A stretch of 64,000 nt of DNA from Nocardia wallacei (GTDB lineage Bacteria > Actinomycetota > Actinomycetes > Mycobacteriales > Mycobacteriaceae). The position numbers and the translations under genes are program-made. The notes below the pieces were generated by a model. That model saw only the letters and a program-made list of their open reading frames with translations, did not search any database and was not told where the DNA came from. The DNA is taken from contig NZ_AP023396.1 of the NCBI RefSeq assembly GCF_014466955.1, forward strand, positions 7,316,001 to 7,380,000, read 5' to 3'. Positions 50,384 through 58,216 of this stretch are shown piece after piece (the stretch's first letter is position 1; every line of letters begins with the position of its first letter).

Positions 50384-50521
50384 CTACCTCCGCTTGCCGT
50401 TCTCGGTCGCGGCGTCGATACCCGACCGATCGGCCGCCTTGATCTTCTTCTCCGCTCGTTTCTCCTTGAGGGACTTCCCGGACTTCTTGGACATGGTCTG
50501 GCGCGGAGATTTGTCGGACAT
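50384..50521 (-). CDS. 45-residue Lys-rich conserved actinobacterial small protein
   Basis: Reads MSDKSPRQTMSKKSGKSLKE and continues with a basic Lys/Arg helix before an acidic-basic tail ending GKRR. The SKKSGKSxKxKR core recurs in short actinobacterial hypothetical proteins known to me from mycobacteria, function unknown. ATG 50521 has AAAGGA 5-6 nt upstream. It lies between the glycosyltransferase gene and tRNA-Glu on the minus strand, 127 bp downstream of the tRNA. High charge suggests nucleic-acid or ribosome association, which is inference. Confidence 0.8.
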   Translation of the reverse strand: MSDKSPRQTMSKKSGKSLKEKRAEKKIKAADRSGIDAATENGKRR

Positions 50522-50647
50522 GAGGGTCCTTTGTTCGGCAAGACCTGAGCGATCCTGTTACCTCGACCGTACGGCACGCGGACGAGTTCCAAGGGCACAC
50601 CGAATTTTTCGACAATGGACCGTGCGATACACGCACGGCCCATGATG

Positions 50648-50720
50648 TAGCCCCGACGGGATTCGAACCCGCGCTACCGCCTTGAGAGGGCGGCGTCCTA
50701 GGCCGCTAGACGACGGGGCC
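50648..50720 (-). tRNA. tRNA-Glu (CTC anticodon)
   Basis: 73-nt cloverleaf on the minus strand: acceptor GGCCCCG pairs with CGGGGCT (G1-U72 wobble), discriminator A, anticodon loop CTCTCAA with anticodon CTC (reads GAG), T-loop GTTCGAATC. Encoded CCA is absent, as expected in actinobacteria. No other tRNA gene adjoins. Confidence 0.97.
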
Positions 50721-50824
50721 AGGACTCGATCGCCACGGTGGGCGATCGGTGCCTCCACTCGGGGAGGCCCGGCAAGCTTAACGGCCGCGCGCCCACCGAC
50801 CAAATCGCCGGCCGGCCCGAGCGC

Positions 50825-51454
50825 TCACCGGGGCGTGGTGAGCGCCGTGTGCAGGGTGGCCGACCACTGCTGGACGATCTCCTTGCGCCGGGCCGAGTCG
50901 TCGGTGAGCACATCGGCCAGACCGAGCCCGCGCGCCAGATCCAGTGTGGCCTGCACCAGGTGATGGGCCACGGGGTCGGAGTCGTCGACGCCCAGCGCCT
51001 CGACCGCCATGCGATGGGAAACCCGGCCGAACCGCGCCTCCAGCGGCACGATCCGCTCGCGCAGCGCGGGATCGGCGGCGGCATGCGTCCAGACCTGCAG
51101 GGCGGCCTTGAACAGCGGACTGGTGTAGGACTCCACCAGACCGCTCACCACCGCCTCCGTGCGCCCGGCGCCCTCGGCGATCTCGGCCACGGCCAGGGCC
51201 TCGGCCTTGGCCTGCGCCATGCGGGTGTCGAACATGTACTCGAGGGCGGCGGTGATCAGCTCCTCCCGGGTCGGGAAGTGGTGCTGCGCCGCGCCGCGCG
51301 ACACCCCCGCCCGCTCGGCCACCACGGCCACGGTGGCCGCCGCCCAGCCCGTCTCGGCCAGGCAGTCGATGGTCGCCTCGAGCAGCCGCTGCCGGGTGGC
51401 GCGGCTGCGGTCCTGCTTGGGTTCGTGCGGCTTCGATTCGTGGTGCGCAGTCAT
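50825..51454 (-). CDS. TetR family transcriptional regulator of the catabolic operon
   Basis: 209 residues. RLLEATIDCLAETGWAAATV with recognition helix GVSRGAAQHHFPTREELITA is a standard N-terminal domain. The C-terminal domain LFKAALQVWTHAAADPALRE is compatible with acyl-CoA-like ligands. It is the last gene of the minus-strand operon of enoyl-CoA hydratase, acyl-CoA dehydrogenases, carboxylase and AtuA-like gene: start 51454 lies only 7 bp after the hydratase stop. A distal regulator of this sort probably represses the operon; no operator was identified with confidence. Confidence 0.9.
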   Translation of the reverse strand: MTAHHESKPHEPKQDRSRATRQRLLEATIDCLAETGWAAATVAVVAERAGVSRGAAQHHFPTREELITAALEYMFDTRMAQAKAEALAVAEIAEGAGRTEAVVSGLVESYTSPLFKAALQVWTHAAADPALRERIVPLEARFGRVSHRMAVEALGVDDSDPVAHHLVQATLDLARGLGLADVLTDDSARRKEIVQQWSATLHTALTTPR

Positions 51455-51461
51455 GATCCGC

Positions 51462-52244
51462 TCATTCTGCCCAGGTGGGCGGGCGGCGCTGGAAGAAGGC
51501 CGTCATGCCCTCCACCACCTCGGGCGTACCGAAGCAGCTCGCGGACCGTTTCGCCAGTTCCTCGGCGCTGCGGTCGAATTCGGCCAGCAGCGCGGCGTTG
51601 ACCAGTCGCTTGCTCTCGGCCAGGCCCTGTGGCGAGCCCTGGCGGAGTTCGCTTCGCAGGCGAGCCACCGCGGCGGCCGGATCGTCGGCGGCGAGGGTGA
51701 TCAACCCGGTCCGTTCCGCCTCGGCCGCGTCGAACCTCTCCCCGGTCTGGAAGTAGCGCGCGGCCGCGCGCGGGCTCATCCGCGGCAGCAGGGTGAGCGA
51801 GATCATGAAGGGCGCCAGGCCGATGCGCGCCTCGGTGAGCGCGAAGCTGCTGTCCGGCCCGGCCACCGCGATATCACAGGCCGCCAGCAGGCCCATGCCG
51901 CCCGCGCGCACATTGCCGTTCACCTGTGCCAGTACGGGTTTGGGCAATACCAGGATCGTGCGCAGCACATCGATCATCCACCGGGTGCGGATGTCCGCGG
52001 CGGCCGCGGGATCGGCGTCGAGGGCCTCCTTCAGATCCGCACCGGCGCAGAAGGTGTTGCCGGTGTGGGTGAGCACGACACCGCGCACCTGCTCGTCGTC
52101 CCCGGCCCGCCGCAGCGCGGCCAGCAGTTCCCGCACCAGCCGCGAGGACAGCGCGTTGCGATTGTGCGGCGAATCGAGGGTGACGACGGCGAACCCGCCG
52201 GCCACCTCGTAGCGCACGAACGGCGTCTCGGCGGTGTCGCTCAT
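51462..52244 (-). CDS. enoyl-CoA hydratase/isomerase family protein
   Basis: 260 residues, crotonase fold. Oxyanion-hole strands: FAVVTLDSPHNRNALSSRLV and NTFCAGADLKEAL, then VLAQVNGNVRAGGMGLLAAC with the second NH; Glu of SFALTEARIGLAPFM is the active-site glutamate position. It likely hydrates an enoyl-CoA or methylglutaconyl-type intermediate in the operon's pathway. M. tuberculosis EchA7 has the same neighbours. It is 43 bp after the preceding dehydrogenase and directly before the TetR gene. Confidence 0.9.
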   Translation of the reverse strand: MSDTAETPFVRYEVAGGFAVVTLDSPHNRNALSSRLVRELLAALRRAGDDEQVRGVVLTHTGNTFCAGADLKEALDADPAAAADIRTRWMIDVLRTILVLPKPVLAQVNGNVRAGGMGLLAACDIAVAGPDSSFALTEARIGLAPFMISLTLLPRMSPRAAARYFQTGERFDAAEAERTGLITLAADDPAAAVARLRSELRQGSPQGLAESKRLVNAALLAEFDRSAEELAKRSASCFGTPEVVEGMTAFFQRRPPTWAE

Positions 52245-52287
52245 CGTCTTCCCCTTCCACGATCGTCCGGTTGCGCGCTGCCGTACA

Positions 52288-53448
52288 TCAGTAGGACTTC
52301 GGCAGTCCGAGGGAATGCTGGGCGACGAAGTTCAGCACCATTTCCCGGCTCACCGGCGCCACCCGGCCGATCCGGGCGGCGGCCAGCATGCCCGCCAGGC
52401 CGACCTCGCGGGTCAGGCCCGAACCGCCGTGCGTCTGGATCGACTGGTCGAGGGCCTTGATGCTGGCCTCGGCCGCAGAGTACTTCGCCATGTTCGCGGC
52501 CTCCGCGGCGCCGAAGTCGTCGCCCGAGTCGTAGAGCACGGCCGCCTTCTGCATCATCAGCTTCGCCAGCTCGAGTTCGATCTTCACCTGGGCCAGCGGA
52601 TGCGAAATGCCTTGGTGCGCACCGATCGGCGTCTTCCACACCTGCCGTTCGCGGGCGTATTCCACGGCGCGGTCGATGGCGTAGCGGCCCATGCCGACAG
52701 CCATCGCGGCGCCCATGATGCGCTCCGGGTTCAGACCCGCGAACAGCTGCGCCAGCGCCGCGTCCTCCTGGCCGACCAGCGCCTCGGCCGGCAGTCGCAC
52801 ATCGTCGAGGAACAGCGTGAACTGGCTGTCGGGTTCGATGATGTCCATCGCCTGCCGGGTCTTCTCGAAACCCGGGGCGTCGGTGGGCACGATGAACAGC
52901 GCCGGCTTCAGCTTGCCGGTCTTGGCGTCCTCGGTGCGCGACACGATCAGCACCGCCTCGGCCTGGTCCACGCCGGAGATGAAGATCTTGCGGCCGTTGA
53001 GGATCCAGTCGCCGCCGTCGCGGCGGGCGGTGGTGGTGATGTGGTGGGAGTTGGAGCCCGCGTCGGGTTCGGTGATGCCGAACACCATCTTCGCCGACCC
53101 GTCGGCCAGCCGCGGCAGCCAGTGCCGCTTCTGTTCGTCGGTGCCGTACTTGGTAACGATGGTGCCGCAGATGGCCGGGGAGACCACCATCAGCAGCAGC
53201 CCGGCGCCCTGTGCGGCGAGTTCCTCCATCACCAGCGCCAGTTCGTAGATGCCGGCGCCACCACCGCCGTACTCCTCCGGAAGGTTCACCCCGAGGAAGC
53301 CGAGACGCCCTGCCTCGTCCCACAATTCGCTCAGCGGCTGGTTGGCGCGGGCCTTGTCCGAGACGTAGTCGCGGAAGTTGTATTTGGCGGCGAGCTGCGC
53401 CACCGCGGCCCGCAGCTGCTTCTGCTCGTCGGTTTCGATGAAACTCAT
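52288..53448 (-). CDS. acyl-CoA dehydrogenase (FadE12-like)
   Basis: 386 residues. FAD and substrate motifs: KMVFGITEPDAGSNSHHITT, and LNGRKIFISGVDQAEAVLIV. The second half carries PERIMGAAMAVGMGRYAIDR and QTHGGSGLTREVGLAGMLAA. The expected YEGT stretch is replaced by RIGRVAPVSREMV, so catalytic Glu placement may differ. Start ATG 53448 is 3 bp after the stop of the carboxylase alpha gene, so they are coupled. The enzyme dehydrogenates an acyl-CoA in the operon's degradation route. Confidence 0.9.
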   Translation of the reverse strand: MSFIETDEQKQLRAAVAQLAAKYNFRDYVSDKARANQPLSELWDEAGRLGFLGVNLPEEYGGGGAGIYELALVMEELAAQGAGLLLMVVSPAICGTIVTKYGTDEQKRHWLPRLADGSAKMVFGITEPDAGSNSHHITTTARRDGGDWILNGRKIFISGVDQAEAVLIVSRTEDAKTGKLKPALFIVPTDAPGFEKTRQAMDIIEPDSQFTLFLDDVRLPAEALVGQEDAALAQLFAGLNPERIMGAAMAVGMGRYAIDRAVEYARERQVWKTPIGAHQGISHPLAQVKIELELAKLMMQKAAVLYDSGDDFGAAEAANMAKYSAAEASIKALDQSIQTHGGSGLTREVGLAGMLAAARIGRVAPVSREMVLNFVAQHSLGLPKSY

Positions 53449-53451
53449 GCC

Positions 53452-55464
53452 CTACTCCTGGGATTCGGTGGTCTCTTCGGGTTGCACGACGGCCAGCACC
53501 GTGCCGACGTCGACCTGTCGGCCCGCGGTCACATTCAGTTCGGCCAGCACGCCGGTGGCGGGGGCGGTGATGGTGTGCTCCATCTTCATCGCCTCCAGCC
53601 ACAGGATCGGCTGACCCGCCTCCACCCGGCTGCCGACCTCGGCGGCGACCCGGATCACCGCGCCCGGCATCGGGGCCAGCAACGAGCCCTCGGCGACGTG
53701 CTCGGAGGGATCCTCGAAGCGCGGCAGCCGCCGCACGGTCACCGGCCCCAGCGGCGAATCCACCGCGACCAGAACGGGTCCCGCGCCGGTCGACGGGTAC
53801 CGGGCCACGTCGAAGCGGCGGCGTACCGGGCCGCGCGGGCCGGGCACCGCCAGTGTCACGACATCCGCTGTCGCGTCGAGCAATTCGATGCCGTCGTGGC
53901 CCTCGACCGTCACACCGGTGCGGGCGAACCGATAGCGCACTTCGTGTGTGCCGGTGGTGCGGCTCTCGTAGGACTTGGACTGCGGCTGCGCGGGCAGGTT
54001 GCGCCAGCCGCTGGGCAGGCCGCCGCCCACGCGGGCGCTCGATCGGTTGGCCGCCGCGTCGGCGAGCGCGGCCGCGACGATGGACAACTCCTCGTCCGCC
54101 GCCGAAACCAGCGGCGCGGCGAGGTTTTCCAGGCCGTGGGTGGCGAAGAAGGCGGTGTCGGTGTCACCGGCGCGGAACGCCGGATGCTCGAGCACCCGCA
54201 CCAGCAGATCGCGGTTGGTGACCAGGCCGTGGATCCGCGCCCGCCGCAGCGCCGCCGCCAGCAGGTGCGCCGCCTCGTCGCGGGTCTCGGCGTAGGAGAT
54301 CACCTTGGCCAGCATCGGGTCGTAATGCACACCGACCACGGACCCGTCCACCACGCCGGAGTCCAGCCGCACCCCGGGTTCACTCAGGACGGTGAACTCG
54401 GCCACGCTACCGAGGTCGAGCCGGTGCACGGTGCCGCTCTGCGGCTGCCATTCCTGCGCCGGGTCCTCGGCGTACAGGCGCACCTCGATGGAGTGGCCGT
54501 GCATCGGCGGCGGATTCGCGGGCAGCCGATACCCCTGCGCGACCTGCAGTTGCAGCCGGACCAGATCCAGGCCCGTCGTGTTCTCGGTGACCGGATGTTC
54601 CACCTGCAGACGGGTGTTCATCTCCAGGAAGAAGAACTCACCCTGCTCGTCGGCCAGGAACTCGACGGTGCCCGCGCCCTCGTAACCGATGGCCGCGGCG
54701 GCCAGCCGCGCGGCGTGAAACAGCCTGTCGCGCATGCCGTCCACCCGCTCGACCAGCGGCGACGGCGCCTCTTCCACCACCTTCTGATGCCGGCGCTGAA
54801 TGGAGCACTCGCGCTCGCCGACGGCCCACACGGTGCCGTGGGCGTCGGCCATCACCTGCACCTCGATGTGCCGGCCGGTCTCGAGGTAGCGCTCGCAGAA
54901 CACGGTGGGGTCGCCGAAGGCCGATTCCGCCTCGCGCCGTGCGGCTTCCAGCTGGCCGGGCAGCTCCGCCAGCGTCCGCACCACCCGCATGCCGCGACCG
55001 CCGCCCCCGGCGGACGCCTTGATCAGCACCGGCAGCAGCGCGTCGGTGACCTCGGCGGGGTCCAGCTCGGCCAGGACCGGCACACCCGCGGCGTCCATCA
55101 TCTTCTTGGACTCCACCTTCGAGCCCATCTGCTCGATCGCGGCGACCGGCGGACCGATCCAGGTGAGCCCGGCCGCGATCACGGCGCGCGCGAAATCGGC
55201 GTTCTCGGACAGGAATCCGTAGCCCGGGTGGATCGCGTCGGCGCCCGCAGCCAGCGCCGCCTCGACGATCAGGTCGCCGCGCAGATATGTCTCGCCGGGA
55301 GTGCTGCCGGGCAGGCGAACCGCCGCGTCGGCCGCCCCGACGTGCGGCGCGTGCGCGTCGGCGTCCGAATACACCGCGACGGTGCCGAGACCCATCCGGC
55401 GGCAGGTGGCGAACACCCGCCGCGCGATCTCACCGCGGTTGGCGACCAGGACTGTGCTGAGCAT
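53452..55464 (-). CDS. acyl-CoA carboxylase alpha subunit (biotin carboxylase + BCCP; AccA2-like)
   Basis: 670 residues. Biotin carboxylase: VLVANRGEIARRVFATCRRM, ATP-grasp KASAGGGGRGMRVVRT, and EMNTRLQVEHPVTENTTGLD. The C terminus is the biotinyl domain with IGYE...EAMKMEHTITAPATGV, the lysine of AMKM being biotinylated. A middle BT-like linker (~500-590) connects it to the beta subunit. It carboxylates biotin with ATP and bicarbonate for the beta subunit encoded next. Start ATG 55464; longer in-frame extension covers accD. The gap to the carboxyltransferase is 8 bp. Substrate unknown; branched or terpenoid acyl-CoA is likely from context. Confidence 0.94.
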   Translation of the reverse strand: MLSTVLVANRGEIARRVFATCRRMGLGTVAVYSDADAHAPHVGAADAAVRLPGSTPGETYLRGDLIVEAALAAGADAIHPGYGFLSENADFARAVIAAGLTWIGPPVAAIEQMGSKVESKKMMDAAGVPVLAELDPAEVTDALLPVLIKASAGGGGRGMRVVRTLAELPGQLEAARREAESAFGDPTVFCERYLETGRHIEVQVMADAHGTVWAVGERECSIQRRHQKVVEEAPSPLVERVDGMRDRLFHAARLAAAAIGYEGAGTVEFLADEQGEFFFLEMNTRLQVEHPVTENTTGLDLVRLQLQVAQGYRLPANPPPMHGHSIEVRLYAEDPAQEWQPQSGTVHRLDLGSVAEFTVLSEPGVRLDSGVVDGSVVGVHYDPMLAKVISYAETRDEAAHLLAAALRRARIHGLVTNRDLLVRVLEHPAFRAGDTDTAFFATHGLENLAAPLVSAADEELSIVAAALADAAANRSSARVGGGLPSGWRNLPAQPQSKSYESRTTGTHEVRYRFARTGVTVEGHDGIELLDATADVVTLAVPGPRGPVRRRFDVARYPSTGAGPVLVAVDSPLGPVTVRRLPRFEDPSEHVAEGSLLAPMPGAVIRVAAEVGSRVEAGQPILWLEAMKMEHTITAPATGVLAELNVTAGRQVDVGTVLAVVQPEETTESQE

Positions 55465-55472
55465 GCCGGCCC

Positions 55473-57071
55473 TCACATTCGGAAGACGCCGAAGCCCTCG
55501 GCGCCCTTGATCGGGGCATTGTGGATGGCGGACAACGCCATTCCCAATACCGTGCGGGTGTCGCGGGGATCGATGACGCCGTCGTCGTAGAGGCGGCCGG
55601 ACATGAACATCGGCAGCGATTCCGCCTCGATCTGCGCCTCGATCATCGCGCGCATCCCGGCGTCGGCCTGCTCGTCGAACGGCTGCCCCTTGGCCTCGGC
55701 GGAGGCGCGGCTGACGATGGAGATCACGCCCGCGAGCTGCGCGCCACCCATCACCGCGGATTTCGCACTGGGCCAGGCGAATACGAAGCGAGGGTCGTAG
55801 GCGCGCCCGCACATGCCGTAGTGCCCCGCGCCGTAGGAGGCGCCCATCAGCACGGAGATGTGCGGCACCTTGGAGTTGGAGACGGCGTTGATCATCATCG
55901 CGCCGTGCTTGATGATGCCCTTCTGCTCGTACTCCTTGCCGACCATGTACCCGGTCGTGTTGTGCAGGAACAACAGTGGAGTGTTCGACTGGTTGGCCAG
56001 CTGGATGAACTGCGTGGCCTTCTGCGACTCCTCCGAGAACAGCACGCCGCGCGCGTTGGCGAGAATGCCGACCGGATAGCCGTGCAGCTCCGCCCATCCC
56101 GTGACCAGGCTGGAACCGTAGAGCGGTTTGAACTCGTCGAAATCCGAGCCGTCGACCACCCGGGCGATCACCTCGCGGGGGTCGAAGGGGACCTTGAGAT
56201 CGGCGGGCACGATGCCGAGCAGTTCCTCCTGGTCGTACAGCGGCTCGATGACCTCCGCCCGCGGCGCCGGACCCTGCTTGCGCCAGTTCAGCCGCCGCAC
56301 GATGGACCGGCCGAGCCGGATGGCGTCCTGCTCGTCCACGGCCAGATAGTCGGCCAGACCGGAGACCCGCGCGTGCATCTCGGCGCCGCCCAGTGACTCG
56401 TCGTCGGACTCCTCGCCGGTCGCCATCTTGACCAGCGGCGGGCCGCCGAGGAAGACCTTGGATCGTTCCTTGATCATCACCGTGTAGTCCGACATGCCCG
56501 GGATGTAGGCGCCACCGGCGGTCGAATTGCCGAAAACCAATGCGATGGTGGGTATTCCGGCCGCGGAGGCCTGGGTCAGATCGCGGAACATGCGCCCGCC
56601 GGGGACGAAGACCTCCTTCTGCGTGGGCAGGTCCGCGCCGCCGGACTCGACCAGGCCGATCACCGGCAGCCGGTTCTGCATGACGATGTCGTTCATGCGC
56701 AGGTTCTTGCGCAGCGTCCACGGGTTCGAGGTGCCGCCGCGCACCGTGGGATCCGGCGCGACGATCATGCACTCGACCCCCTCCACGATGCCGATGCCCG
56801 CGATCACGCTCGCGCCGACGTGGAAGTCGCTGCCCCACGCGGCAAGTGGGCACAGCTCGAGGAACGGCGAGTCCTCGTCCACGAGTAGTTCGATGCGCTC
56901 GCGGGCGGTCAGCTTGCCGCGCTTGCGGTGCCGCGCCAGCTTGTCCGGCCCGCCGCCCGCGATGGCCTTCGCGAACTCGCCCTCGATCTCGGTGAGCTTG
57001 TCCCGCATCGCCTCGGCCGCGGCCTGATAGTCCGCCGACCCGGCATCGACGGTGGAACGCAGAATCGTCAT
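55473..57071 (-). CDS. acyl-CoA carboxylase beta subunit (carboxyltransferase; AccD2-like)
   Basis: 532 residues. The two crotonase-like halves show KLTARERIELLVDEDSPFLE, GGTSNPWTLRKNLRMNDIVM, FGNSTAGGAYIPGMSDYTVM, and TPLLFLHNTTGYMVGKEYEQ followed by GAMMINAVSNSKVPHISVLM and GASYGAGHYGMCGRAYDPRF. The GAGHYGMCGRAYDPRF block resembles methylcrotonyl/geranyl-CoA carboxylase beta subunits more than acetyl/propionyl enzymes. It transfers carboxyl from biotin to the acyl-CoA. ATG 57071 overlaps the dehydrogenase stop by ATGA. It completes the carboxylase with the next gene. Confidence 0.94.
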   Translation of the reverse strand: MTILRSTVDAGSADYQAAAEAMRDKLTEIEGEFAKAIAGGGPDKLARHRKRGKLTARERIELLVDEDSPFLELCPLAAWGSDFHVGASVIAGIGIVEGVECMIVAPDPTVRGGTSNPWTLRKNLRMNDIVMQNRLPVIGLVESGGADLPTQKEVFVPGGRMFRDLTQASAAGIPTIALVFGNSTAGGAYIPGMSDYTVMIKERSKVFLGGPPLVKMATGEESDDESLGGAEMHARVSGLADYLAVDEQDAIRLGRSIVRRLNWRKQGPAPRAEVIEPLYDQEELLGIVPADLKVPFDPREVIARVVDGSDFDEFKPLYGSSLVTGWAELHGYPVGILANARGVLFSEESQKATQFIQLANQSNTPLLFLHNTTGYMVGKEYEQKGIIKHGAMMINAVSNSKVPHISVLMGASYGAGHYGMCGRAYDPRFVFAWPSAKSAVMGGAQLAGVISIVSRASAEAKGQPFDEQADAGMRAMIEAQIEAESLPMFMSGRLYDDGVIDPRDTRTVLGMALSAIHNAPIKGAEGFGVFRM

Positions 57072-58216
57072 GACTGGAACCCCAATCGTTTCGCCGCCAG
57101 CGCGGTCAGGATCTCGGTGGTGCCGCCGCCGATGCCGAGGATGCGGATGTCCCGGTACTGCCGCTCCACCTCGGACTCGCGCATGTAGCCGAGGCCGCCG
57201 AACAGCTGCACCGACTGGTTGGCCACCCATTCCGCGGCCTCCACGGCGGTGTTCTTGGCGAAGCACACCTCGGCGATCAGATCGGTCTCGCCCTCCGCCG
57301 CGCGCTCGGCCACCCGGCGGGTGTACACCCGCGCGACGTCGATGCGCCGCGCCATCTCGGCCAGCGTGTTCTGCACGGCCTGGCGGGCGATCAGCGGGCG
57401 GCCGAAGGTCTCGCGGTCGCGGCACCACCGCAGCGTCAGATCGAGGCAGCGTTGCGCCTGCGCGTACGCCTGCACGGCCAGCCCCACCCGCTCGCTCACG
57501 AAAGCCGCTGCGATCTGGGCGAATCCGCTGTTCTCCGGGCCGACCAGATTCTCCACCGGCACCCGCGCGTCGACATACGACAGCTCCGCGGTGTCCGAGG
57601 CCAGCCAGCCCATCTTCGCCAGCTTGCGGCTCACCGTGAAGCCCGGCGTGCCCTTCTCGACCACCAGCAGCGACACCCCCGCCGCGCCGGGACCGCCGGT
57701 GCGGACCGCGGTCACCACGAAGTCGGCGCGGGTGCCGGAGGTGATGTAGGTCTTGGCGCCGTTGACGACGAAGTGGTCGCCGTCGCGCACGGCGCTGGTC
57801 GTCAGATGCCCCACATCCGATCCGCCGCCCGGCTCCGTGATGGCCAGCGAGCCGATCTTCTCGCCCGCCAGCGTCGGCCGCGCCCAGCGCTCGATGTGCT
57901 CGGCATTGCCCGAGGCGATGATGTGCGGCACCGAGATACCGCAGGTGAACAGCGAGGCGAACAAGCCGCCGGACGCGCCCGCCTGGTGCATCTCCTCGCA
58001 CACGATGGCCGCGTCGATGCCGTCGCCGCCCGCGCCGCCGACCGCCTCGGGGAACTGGATACCCAGCAGGCCCAGCGCACCGGCCCGCTTGTGCAGCTCG
58101 CGCGGGATCTCGCCGGCCCGCTCCCACTCGTCGAGCTGCGGCAGGACCTCGCGTTCCACGAAACCTCGGACGGTGGAACGCAATTCGCGGCGTTCCGGGG
58201 TCTCCCACACGTTCAT
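57068..58216 (-). CDS. acyl-CoA dehydrogenase (FadE13-like)
   Basis: 382 residues. FAD site KIGSLAITEPGGGSDVGHLT, then VNGAKTYITSGTRADFVVTA and VQLFGGLGYMRESEVERQYR. The usual YEGT motif reads GIGGGTTEIL, with Gly where most dehydrogenases have the catalytic Glu; isovaleryl-CoA dehydrogenases show the same substitution and use a Glu elsewhere, so a branched short-chain substrate is plausible. ATG 58216 overlaps the AtuA-like gene's stop; ATGA links to the carboxyltransferase. It likely makes the alpha,beta-unsaturated substrate of the carboxylase. Confidence 0.92.
   Translation of the reverse strand: MNVWETPERRELRSTVRGFVEREVLPQLDEWERAGEIPRELHKRAGALGLLGIQFPEAVGGAGGDGIDAAIVCEEMHQAGASGGLFASLFTCGISVPHIIASGNAEHIERWARPTLAGEKIGSLAITEPGGGSDVGHLTTSAVRDGDHFVVNGAKTYITSGTRADFVVTAVRTGGPGAAGVSLLVVEKGTPGFTVSRKLAKMGWLASDTAELSYVDARVPVENLVGPENSGFAQIAAAFVSERVGLAVQAYAQAQRCLDLTLRWCRDRETFGRPLIARQAVQNTLAEMARRIDVARVYTRRVAERAAEGETDLIAEVCFAKNTAVEAAEWVANQSVQLFGGLGYMRESEVERQYRDIRILGIGGGTTEILTALAAKRLGFQS

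Noticed and set aside
52234..55590. Plus-strand frame of over 1100 codons opposite the carboxylase and dehydrogenase genes
   Set aside because: Composition artefact of the same kind; minus strand holds intact carboxylase and dehydrogenase motifs.
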